Shown here piece by piece: positions 54,240 through 64,000 of a stretch of 64,000 nt of DNA. The position numbers and the translations under genes are program-made. Position 1 is the first letter of the stretch. Each line of letters opens with the position of its first letter. Below the pieces are notes generated by a model. It made no database searches, was not told the origin of the DNA, and saw nothing but the letters and a program-made list of their open reading frames with translations. Source of the stretch: Hydrangea macrophylla (lineage: Eukaryota; Streptophyta; Magnoliopsida; Cornales; Hydrangeaceae); NCBI GenBank assembly GCA_033977485.1, contig CM066988.1:77658669-77722668 (forward strand), read 5' to 3'.

Positions 54240-54545
54240 TAGAATAAAAAATGGGAAGAGAAAAGGCAAGAGAGAGTGAAAGAGAAGCTCAGCCTCTCGT
54301 GGCCTCGTCGCCCTCGCCGGAGAAAGGTACCTCTATCTTGCCGTCTCTCTCTCTTACCTTATGAATCGAAGAAGCCCTAAGCCAAAAATCCGGCGCCTCA
54401 CCATGTGACACCTCACCTCGCCCAAATCCTGCCGCCATTACCTCGCTCACCAGATCCATCACAGATCCGGAGCCATCACGAATCGCCACAGATCCGACGC
54501 CATTGGAAATCAAAGCCATGCCCTAGGTCTCGGAGATCTCAAACT
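54240..54545. pseudogene. GC-rich exon/5'UTR-like fragment
   Basis: An island of CpG-rich DNA in AT-rich surroundings. The minus strand is open for 76 codons (MALISNGVGSVAIRDGSGSV...) and the plus strand offers GGAGAAAG|GTACCT as a splice donor. It looks like the first exon or 5' UTR of a gene captured next to the CACTA end. The family is not recognised and the strand is undecided. Confidence 0.4.
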
Positions 54546-57500
54546 CCGTAGTTGAGATATCTATATCTATATATATATATATCTATATATATACTCTCTT
54601 TAGATACACTACGTTTTTCATTTCAGATGTTCTAACTGTATGTAGTAATTTTCGTTCACAGGAATGCTAGTTTTGGTTTGTGGCAGGGCTACATTTGTAA
54701 GGTAGGGCTCAGATCTAATGAAACTCTAGCTCATACCTTCAGTTTTCTTTGTGATTTCTCTTCCCTTTGATCCCAATGTATTTTCAATTGTCTGTGTAGA
54801 ATTTTTAGTTGCCACTTCTGGAAGATCTTTGTGTGTTTTGGGGTTTTTTCTTCTATTGCGTGAATAGTCATTTACTGTTGAGTTAAAACAGTTCTTGCAA
54901 ATATAATATGGAAGATTGTTCTTTAGCCTCTTGAAATTTTTTGGAAAATTTCCAACCTAGAATATTTTATGAGATTTTAATTTTTTTTAGACCACCAATT
55001 TCTCATTTGCGAGATTTAGCTTTCTAAGTAAAAAAATTAGTTGATTTTTTCCTTACAAACTTGTGATGTTATATGAAATTACTGCATTCCTGTTGCATAT
55101 ACGAAGCTTCTAACAAATGCTCTGTTGTATCGCCAAATTTTGCTGCAATATATTATCTCAAGGAAGCTCTGGACACGTCATCTTTTTTTTTTTTTGGTAC
55201 TTCGTAGAATCTTGAGGACAAGGCTCGAGTGAAAGATGCAGTGAGGTTGGGAACGGCACAATCTTATTGTTTTTAGATTAGATATAGGGATCATATAATT
55301 TACTTGGCTACGGTATGTTTGGGATTTGCTTTCACGTCACATTGTTACCGACTTGGATGCTTGAAGACTAATCTTTTTTTTTTTTTTTCCTGAACAAGAA
55401 GAAATTTCGTTGATAAAAATGGTGAAAGCACAAAGAAGCAAGCTTTTGGGATGATGGAGTGTCTTGTGAGAAAGGGGCGTTGTGGACCAATGCAATGTTG
55501 AATGATAGGTTGCATATTTATTGTTGTGTTCTTTATATTTCTCAAGGTGATAGGTATATATAATCTTGCTTAGAGTATAGTTCTCATTAGGACAATTTGC
55601 ACACATAATTTGAGAACTTAAATCCACCATCTTCCTCATATGACTTGCACATTCAACTTTTTAGAGATGAAAATTGAAATGATTAATTTTTTTTTTTGTT
55701 ATAGCGGTGCTGGATGGGAGAAACATGGTGGTATTTTCTGGATAGATGATCTCTTAGTGATGTGTTTTCTACTACCTTAAATATTATTTTGACTAGGTTA
55801 TAGAAAGTCGCACAAAGATCTACATAATTATTCATGCAAATGGATCTCTTATATTCTTTCATACCAATACCTTGATCAAGCTCTTGGCCACTTGAGCTAT
55901 ACCTCACTTGGTAAAAAAGAGAAATTGCGTTACATTTATTCTTTTTTTGGTTTGCAGATATATTGGAGTAAAATAAAAGGGAAGAAAAGATAATATTTGT
56001 TTGTTTGATGTTAACCACTGTCTCACTCTATTAAACAATTCTTTGTTTGTCATCTTCTATTTTTCTGATTTGAATAAGCTTGTTTAGTTTCTATCTTATA
56101 AAACTCTGTGAAATTTTAACTAGGTTATGAAAAGGAGAAGTGTCACCACAGAGAGCTAGAGTTTATCCTGGGGACGTTTTTGATATCCACAACACTACAA
56201 TCTATTTTTGTAGATGTTTCTATGTGTAATTAAATCGGTAAATTCTGTTTTGGTAGAGCTTGTGTTTCTATGCACTACAATATTGCTCAGTTATCCCCTT
56301 CTAAATTTTGTTTCTTTTCATTTCTTTTGGTATTATTTATTTGTGACATGGTTACTTGTTAGTCTGAGGCATAAAAATCCACGTTTAGTTTCGTGAAGAA
56401 CTAAGTGCACTTTGTCCTATGCTTGCGGGTGAATTACCACGGAAGTTACATAGTAGAAAGACACCTCCACTTTAGGTGATACACTTACCTTCATGTCTTT
56501 GACCAATTTTTTTTTATGTTAAAACTATAGACAAAATTTCAGCATGGGAAGGGTTAGTGTTACTTCACATGTCTCACTTAGGTAGTGACGTCTTAAATTG
56601 AAAATTGTTGTAGAAAAGTTAAAGCAGTACAATTGCTAAAGAAATCTAGGGAGTCTTTTAGGGTAGTATGAATCACTTGCTTCTATTCTGCATGTTCTTC
56701 AAAGGTGGGAAAAGGATAATGAAAGAACTTAGTATGAAGAGAAATGTTTGCATGTGTTTGGTATATCATTCTTCATATCTTCACTTTCATAGAAGTGTAC
56801 ATATTTTGTAATTATTGTGTACTAAGAGTTTTTCCTAGTAGATTAATCGATGATCCAATGATTTGAGATGGAGAGAATGTGAAGTTGCTGTTGAGGCCAC
56901 AGCACGGTAAGGCTCACTACTGCTTGTTAGTTTCTCATAGCACATCTTTTGATTTTCTTGACATGTTTGGTTATCGAAAAACTTTGAATTCTCCTTTCTC
57001 ATTTGTTTTCACTTGTTTCCTAAACCTTGGGCTTGAACTTGTGTCTCCATATTCCACTGCACCTATACATTCTATTCAGTTTTGAAGATAAACTTTTCAG
57101 GAATTTATTCGCTTAATGGAAGAAAACAAAAAGCATAAAGAAGTCAGCCTTCTACTTAGTATAAGATTTGGATTAATTTGAATACGTCTAAGGTGTAAGG
57201 ATTAATTTGAATACGTTATTAGTAGGGTTCATTTTCATGAGCAACCAAATAGGGACACCTTTTTTATTCCCTGTTTTTCTTTTCTTTTTTTCTTTTTTTT
57301 TTGTTAACTTTGTCCTATTGTTGACCCTAATTTTTATAATAGATCCTGTTCTACAAGATTTGTAGAAAGAGTAACCTGATACGGTACCCGTGGTATTTCC
57401 TTAAAACAATTGATTTTTAATGCCCTTTAGATAATTTTGGAAAATGGTACTCAAATTTTACTCTTTTGTTGTAAGGCTCTGCTTGGATTCTATGACATGT

Positions 57501-58360
57501 CTCGCTTTGATTGGTTTTTGAACATGAATTGTGCAGCCCCGTGTAGGAATATTGGAATTATCTGATTTTTATTAACTTTTTTCACATTTCATCAACATTA
57601 ATGGTTTAGTTTTTAAGATAACTCTCTCTAACTTTGTGAGCGAATTGAATTTAACAAGGAACACTCATGGCTAACTTGTTAACCATAACTAAAATAAGTA
57701 AAGCCATGTTTACTGAAGCAGTCTTTTTGTTTTGGTTTGCTCTTCCTAAAATATGCAACAACTGAATTTATAGGTTGTTTGCCCTCTATATCAGTTATCT
57801 ATTTGTGTTTTGTTGTAAGAAAAAAAGACCACAATGGCAAGTTTACTCCCAAGTGGTTAAGGTAAAAATGTGCTTTCTAATTGTAAATTTGGCATTGTTC
57901 AAGTTATGTTTCCTGTATGTTTGAATCATTTCTGTTTGAGGTTTTAGTTCTCTTTCTTTGGTAGGTAACAAATGAACCATTTCTAATAACACATTATGAT
58001 TTCAGTTTTAGCCCTTTTTTCCCAGTCCCTAATCAGCCCCCCGACCAGCCCCCAAACAGACCTTAAATCAGCCCCTATAATCAGCCCAGATAGCCCTTAA
58101 ACAGCACCCAAATCAGACCCACTTTCTCAGACACATTCTCTTTTAGAAAATTAATGCTTTGTTTGGTTCATGGATAGTGCGGGAAAATATAAGACTCCTA
58201 GCAGAAAATTTAAGAGAAGAAAACATCTACTGCACCATCCACTTCAAATTCTGTTGTGTGTCTATGTATGTATATAACAATTTGTAAACTTATCTGTTAC
58301 TCACTATTTTTTCTTCCTTGTTTACATGTCTGATTCACCTAATGTGTATTTTGAAGACAG
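54546..58360 (+). other. T-rich, intron-like DNA
   Basis: Long T-rich plus-strand sequence with no sustained ORF. Possible tiny exons (for example 56873-56908, ending ...CACAGCACG|GTAAGG) cannot be confirmed. 58010-58110 repeats ATCAGCCCC-like words. The composition suggests introns of a plus-strand gene fragment that includes the exon at 58361. Confidence 0.5.
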
Positions 58361-58450
58361 GGACATTCTATGCATTGCCTCAAAGTCCACAAATGTTTAA
58401 GCAAATGCTAATGGCCTTGGGTTTTGATAAATATTATCAAATAGCGCAAG
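58361..58450 (+). pseudogene. Stranded exon of organellar-type aspartyl-tRNA synthetase
   Basis: Preceded by TTTTGAAGACAG (acceptor) and followed by GTAATT (donor), the 90-bp exon encodes (G)[20 protein letters not shown] then FDKYYQIA. This is the conserved class II AspRS segment that, in bacterial and organellar enzymes, reads [13 protein letters not shown] then [20 protein letters not shown]. The active enzyme charges tRNA-Asp (or Asn) in chloroplasts or mitochondria. The exon end reads ATAGCGCAAG where ATAGCAAG would give ...IAR across the junction, which suggests a 2-bp insertion. No neighbouring AspRS exon was found, so it is a fragment, perhaps captured by the CACTA starting at 53975. 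Confidence 0.75.
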
Positions 58451-61400
58451 GTAATTATTTTGTTCCATGGATGTTTGATATTTGTTTAATTGCCCCATTT
58501 GTTGCTTATTTATATTTTGCTCTGAGATATTTCTCTTTCTGCTTAGAAGTTATAAAACACACAGATGTTTCATGAATGTGTTCTTTTGTCCTAGTTACAT
58601 CAATCTAAAAGTGAACTTAGGCAGCTTTGAGTATTAAAATTAATGAAATGGGGGTGTGGAAAATGAGGCTTTTAAGAAGACGATAGCTAGATTAACTGGT
58701 TTGGCATGGTGACAAACTTGATCTCTAAATGAGTGAACGACATTTTGATCCTATGCACCTTTGTTCTTTCCCCATTTATTGCGGATGCAATATGGCAATT
58801 TGCTGTAAAGAATGGGAAAAATGTAAGTCTCTATTTGCTTTATGGATTTATTGAGGCAAAAGAAAAGAAAACACCGAGGAAAATTTTTACTTTGTTTAGT
58901 TACTAAGGATACAATGAGGAAAATAGGATGGGAAAGCAAATAGGGTGAGAAGTGAGTTATAAATATTCAATTTTGTGTGTCACTTCCCTCCCTTTTTTCT
59001 TAAGTTACCATTATATTTTGAGCATTTTTAATTTCTGATGTCATTGAAACATGGAGAAAAACACTAGGAAAAACATGAGGGAAATAGTTTTCATTCTTGT
59101 TTCTCTTTCCTTTTACTTTTGCTTCTCTAAAACCACAAACCGAACAAAGCCTAAAGAATTTGGGTACACAGCCCACGTGCAAAGCACACAGCACATGTGC
59201 ACAGCAACACAGGACACGTGCACTGCAGCCCACGTGCACAGCACACATGCAATGCACACACGCTGCAAGGGAGGGTTTAATTAATTTTGGATTTTAGGGT
59301 TAAAATCTGAGTGTTTTACAGTTTTTGTGTATATGTTTGTGTGTATATATACATTCTGGGTGTGTGTGTCTGTGAGGTTGGTTTTTGATTTTTTGGTGTC
59401 GAGAAAATAGAGAAGGAGAGATTGGAGAAGCTGAGAAGCATAAGACTGTGCAATCAACGGCTAGGGACTATGCGTACTAGAATGGGGACCTCGTGGTCCT
59501 TGACCACCAGCTGTGGTGGCATCCGGTGAGGCAGGACTGTGTATATATATCGGATCTGAAACTTGGTAAGTGGCTATTCCAGTCAACCAATTGATTTTCT
59601 ATTTCAGTATATCTATAGGCCATAGGCTCAATTGTGTTGTACCAAAGCTACTGACTAATATATCAGTGATTTTGAGACCTAAATAGTACTAGAAGTACCT
59701 ATATTCTCCATATAGCTTACATTTGCATAGAAAACATTTTTTCTCGATAGTGGCTTCAAACATCTTGATTATTTATGCAAAGAAATATTAGTGCTAAGTA
59801 TCCTAAAGTTGGATAACATTACTTCTACTTCTTGGAGTGCTCTGATGTCGTTGCGTAACATTGGCTGGTTGACTAGCTGTAGCCTTATTTGGTGAAATAG
59901 TCACATAGGGGTGGATCCGGTTCTTCTGGATTTTGGTCACCGTAACTATCATTCTAGATTTCTTGGATTAGTTTCAGCTTATCAGATTTAGTGATTTTTT
60001 CGTTCTTCGATATCCATGGATAAAAAAATTATAAACTAGGGGACATGAAAAAAGCAAGTGTTGACTATGAGGCAAGAGGTCCCATCTGGTTTCAATACAT
60101 AGGTATGGTACCTGGTACTTATTTCTTCCCAATCTTATGATAAAAAAAATTACAGGAAACTTTCATATCTATAGACTATATTTTTACCAAATTTTGCTAA
60201 GGTTTCCTAGTTGACCTCATTGTTTAAGCTAAAGTGTTCAAAAACACGGGATCATATAAAGGGCTGAAAATGTTAGTGGATTAATTGCTACTACTGAAGT
60301 TCAAGGCTTGATTGTTGATTGCACACCACACCTTGTAATAAGGCCTGCTGTTTGTTTGTTCTCAATCTTTTGATGAAGAACTTGTTAACTAAGTACATCT
60401 TTGTACCAGTATTTTCTTCTGAGGTTTTCAAGTTGACTTTTGAATTACACTTGCTTTATTTGCAATTTGCTGCTGATGATTATTGAGTGGACTTGGGATC
60501 ATGTTAGTAAGGTCTAATGTTGAAAACAAAAAATTTGCATTGAAGACCATGTAGGTATCAACTATTTGTAAGGTCTGAAGTTGAAAACAACCTAGGTGAG
60601 TGAATTAACCTTTGATTCCTTGATAACATCAATCAATTTCTTTGATTCAATTTTCTAGTAAGCCTACCTTATAAGTCCTGAATGTCCTTGTTGACACCCA
60701 TTAATTTGAAAGTCACTAAAGGATCCTATCACATACCATTTTAACTGAAATCTTTTAGGTGGTGGTTTTGAGTTTTATTTCAACTTTACGTAGTCGAATG
60801 TATAGCATGATGTAAGTGCAATTGTTTATATTCTTTAAAGACGAATCGTTATATACCTTGCCAGTAACATTTTTGAGGTGGTCATTTTAAGACTTTTTTT
60901 TTTCTTTTCAGATTGATGTGATCAAATGTTCAAAAGAAAACAATAATGACGTGGTCAAACGTCTGAAAGGAAACAAGATAGAGCAAGCGCTGAACACAAC
61001 GTAGGTAAGTTCATGAATTAAGCTGGAATGAGAGCAAAAATAAAAAGCTTACACCGAAAACAATGTAATTATGTGGTCAAACGTCCTAATTTGTCACGGT
61101 ATAGCTCAACTTTCTCTTCTCTTCTCCCTGCTTCTCAATCCAAATCCCTTATTTTATATATTCCAAACGCATTGGTTTTCTTATTAAATCTTGAATATTA
61201 ATAACATTTGGAAAGCAATCTCAATATTGTCAATCTTTTTGGCATCGGAATTCAGCTATTCCATGGATCTTTGGATTATCCCGCATATATAGAAGCTTTC
61301 CTAGGAAAGAGAATCTCTTATATCAATATGGGTTTCTGCTACCCATCTGGTTCCAAGGGGGCAGTTAGATTTAAAAAAAAATTTCTATATGTTTACTTAA

Positions 61401-61469
61401 TAATCACTTCTGTGAGATCTCATGTATAACTGTGTTCGCAATAAATCTAAGTCGTAGTTAAACACAATC
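58451..61469. other. Intron-like and intergenic DNA, no complete gene
   Basis: 59155-59275 is a local repeat of CACGTGCACAGCACA-like words. 58850-58960 and 59050-59150 share GAAAAcACtaGGAAAA-type MITE-like text. 60930-60990 and 61070-61090 repeat GTGGTCAAACGTC. 61208-61430 is open for 73 codons (MESNLNIVNLFGIGIQLFHG...) without a recognisable family. Confidence 0.45.
59155..59275. repeat. CACGTGCA/GCACACA low-order repeat
   Basis: Irregular units of about 12-20 bp built from CACGTGCA, CAGCACACA and ATGCACAC, with five CACGTG or CATGTG hexamers. Open in several frames only because of composition. Confidence 0.7.
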
Positions 61470-61594
61470 TGTAACGCCCCGACTGTCGAAGTGCAAGGAA
61501 AGAAAGAAAGATACAAAAGAAAAGAATGATAAAAGATCATTTGTGTTAGCTGAACTTTTAACAGTTTGTAAATAATTATGCCATTAGAAATTTC

Positions 61595-61868
61595 ATATTC
61601 CGTCCACGATGTCCCATTTAAAACGTAATTCCGGACAACTTTTCCCGACTGATATTTTCTCAGTTCCGCACCATTTGGGCAGAAAAAGCTCACTGCTACA
61701 ATCAGTCCCAGGATTAATTTTCTAAGTTGCTGAAACTTTAAAAAGATTTTCGACACTCATATATTTTGAAATCTGATATTCCGTCCGCGTTGTCCCATGT
61801 AAAACGTAATTCCGGACAACTTTTCCCGACTGATATTTTCTCAGTTCCTCACCGTTTGGACAGAAAAT
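61595..61868. repeat. Tandem duplication, 181-bp spacing
   Basis: AAACGTAATTCCGGACAACT and TTTCCCGACTGATATTTTCT occur at 61621 and again at 61802, with nearly identical flanks (ATTCCGTCC.CG.TGTCCCAT). It lies in the LTR-like unit. Confidence 0.9.
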
Positions 61869-62392
61869 AAGAAAAACAGGAGCAGTATTTTTTTTTGACA
61901 GCAGTTTTGACAGCATTTTGGCAGCATTTCGCATGCGTGCCCATTTCCGTTAAATCCTCGGATTTGGCATCTAAAACATACATACACAAGTCTAAAAAGG
62001 TGTATAACATGTGTGTAAACCAACCGGGACTTTATACGTTCGAAACATAATGAGAACGAGAGGTAAAAGAGGTAATAGAGAGAAAGAAGGGGAGAGGGAG
62101 AGATTGGGAGAGAGATATTGGGAGAGATAGGGAGAGAGACAGAGGGAAGGTATTCTAAGCACACACGCACGTGTATTTTCACATTCGGAAACATTTTAAA
62201 AAGAAATACCATTCCAACATGAATAAAAGAAAAGAAAGTTTGGGAAATGGAACGAGATTAAAGAGAGGGAAAATTGGGGGGGGGGGGGAGAGATTGGGGG
62301 AGAGAGATTTTAAAACATTTCCTTTAAAGGCAAAATGGGCAAATCCGGCAAGGATCCAAATCAACACGCATACTTAAGGCATTGAAAGAGAT

Positions 62393-62403
62393 TCTATATA
62401 AAC
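62393..62403 (+). promoter_or_regulatory. Candidate TATA box
   Basis: TCTATATAAAC, preceded by CA/GA-rich sequence and followed by CATCAAAGAGCTTCAAG. Plausible LTR promoter element if the unit reads in plus orientation. Confidence 0.4.
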
Positions 62404-64000
62404 ATCAAAGAGCTTCAAGTCTTTAAAAGAGTTAGGATACATCCAAGTCAAGAGATATTAAGACAAAAGAGAGGTTCTTTGCAACATACATGAAGTTTTA
62501 AATATGTACACAACACAACAACGCGGCAAACACGTGCCGGTCCCAAAAGAAAGTGAGTCTAGCTATTACAAATTTCATATACAATGTTCATATGAATTAG
62601 TACATGCAATTCTATTGATCTAATCCTATTCCATGAGACTAGATCACATAAATTACATGTCCCCCTTTCCATCCACGAGCTAGCTCTCAAAACAAAGTCC
62701 TCCAACAAGAGGCTTCAAAAAGAGGATACCTTTAATCCCACCCTTTACTCGGACTTGGGGTCTTTCCCCTTGTCAATGTTTCCTGCAAAAAGATTTTGGG
62801 ATCGTAGTCCCTTAGCGCGACGGCTAAGTAGATAATGTATGTAAAGACACAAAGTAATTTCTATGACTAAGAATGAAATGCAATGCAATGAGGTTGCCAC
62901 CGAGGCGATGCAAATGTAAGGCTTCTTAGCCATGCATGTAATCGTTCACTCCCCTCGTTACCGGACTGCGAGCAATCCCCCACTGGGAACTTAGCATACT
63001 AACCTTCCGATAGCTAGTCGGCTATACGTTAGCGTTTGGCACGTTCTTAGGTACGTCCACCCTGTCTCACATCACAACCCGCATCCGGATTTCCATATCA
63101 TCTCATTTTATGCCCTTCCTTATGAGGGATCTTTTCAACGCATATCATGTGTATGCAATGTCTTTGCCGATATGGCACAAATGCTATGAATCCCTTTGAT
63201 TCACTCAACCAATGTCAATGCTTATGCAATGTCATGTCCACTAATCAATGTATAATGTCTTATGCATTATTGTTGAGAAATCAAAGGAACAATAATAAAA
63301 TTCATGTTATGAGCTCAACTGTAATATTAACCCATTATGCTCCATAAATAGTACTAAGCTAGAATTAAGCACATTTTGCACACCTTGAATCACAAATGGT
63401 AAAATTTGTATAGTAACTCATGACCTCTACACATGCAATTCCAATAACCAAAGCTAACATCTCCAACTTAACTTCTAACATGGATTTCAACTAGCAAGTA
63501 GACAAGTAGGCACATAGATATTAACTTAAGCATGTAAATCACATAGTTCCAATCTAAGTCAAGAAATTTAAAGAGAACTAGGTTAGGGCAATTCATCAAA
63601 TCCAAGGGTTTCACCAACAAGTTTTGCAATTCATACTTTGAAGGAGGAAATAAAATGCACCCATGGACACATGAACATGTAGTTTCATAGGATCTAGGAC
63701 CTAAGTTAATGATATACTACATAGCCCTAGAAATTTACCCAACAATCAACACACATGCATCATCATACTTAGAAATAGGAATTAAAGTGTATCAATACAT
63801 AGAAAATCTACCTTGTTCTTGGAGAAATCCAAAGAACACCCAATTCAAAGTTAGGGCTTGAGAAGAGTGAGAGAAAGAGCTCCTAGAATCTTGAGTTAAT
63901 GCTTCCAAATCTTCCAATGTTTGGTCCTATAGCTCCTAGCACCTTGACTCTTGAAGGAATTTGAGGTTCAAAGCTTGTGTTGAGCTTCCATGGTGGATCA

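Larger units (their letters stand above)
61470..64000. mobile_element. LTR-like unit (TGTAACGCCCCGA...), runs off the window
   Basis: Begins TGTAACGCCCCGACTGTCGA, the style of gypsy/chromovirus LTR ends in this window (TGTCACGCCCCGA at 20379). It contains a 181-bp-spaced duplicate (61595-61690 and 61776-61868), a purine-rich stretch with a run of 14-15 G (62275-62289) and a plus-strand TATA (62393-62403). No coding domain appears before the window ends, so LTR identity is inferred and orientation is unresolved. Confidence 0.5.

Noticed and set aside
59051..59297. Overlapping Cys/His-rich ORFs around 59.1-59.3 kb
   Set aside because: Produced by the CACGTGCA/GCACACA low-order repeat, open in several frames at once.
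61397..62212. Minus-strand ORFs of 119, 70 and 123 codons
   Set aside because: Two share sequence only because of the 181-bp duplication (GKVVRNYVL twice), and the third reads through GAGAGG repeats; no protein family is visible.

Overview
The window is repeat-dominated plant nuclear DNA, most likely from a eudicot with a large genome. It is AT-rich, full of stop codons and built mainly from nested transposable elements: L1-type and RTE-type LINEs, Ogre/Tat-like and chromovirus Ty3-gypsy elements, CACTA transposons and MITEs. I found no intact host gene. The only coding signals outside transposons' own genes are captured or stranded exon fragments. The species cannot be named from the sequence.

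Layout. 1-3.6 kb holds the end of a CACTA element, several MITEs (one Stowaway) and the 3' tail of an RTE LINE. 3.6-30.8 kb is one old minus-strand L1-type LINE of about 5.5 kb. It is split by two large insertions, both also in minus orientation. Insertion A (6966-18854, TSD TCATG) is an Ogre/Tat-like LTR element that has lost its coding region and carries a CACTA element containing exons of an unidentified gene. The second insertion (20379-30128, TSD TATTR) is a decayed Tekay-like chromovirus with Gag, PR, RT/RH, INT and a chromodomain, plus an unusual acidic leader ORF. Flanks of 14 bp at 3603 and 30802 look like the LINE's own target-site duplication.

32.6-47.0 kb is a younger plus-strand non-autonomous Ogre/Tat-like element (B) with a perfect TSD (ATAAT). 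It has about 2.9-kb LTRs, a very long tRNA-Arg-complementary primer site, one small gag-like ORF and a 112-bp tandem array. Its 3' LTR is interrupted by a solo LTR (43944-46107, TSD TACTG).

47.0-64.0 kb contains a possible LTR relic, three foldback MITEs, a CACTA end with TAACGGAT subterminal repeats, a stranded exon of organellar-type aspartyl-tRNA synthetase, long intron-like DNA, and the start of a further LTR-like unit that runs off the window.

How the parts relate. A and B are relatives: they share LTR segments, PPT, 3' tandem-repeat blocks and small conserved modules. Neither encodes reverse transcriptase here, so both would need enzymes from an autonomous Ogre-type element. Homologies, identity estimates and motif readings were made by eye, without database searches.
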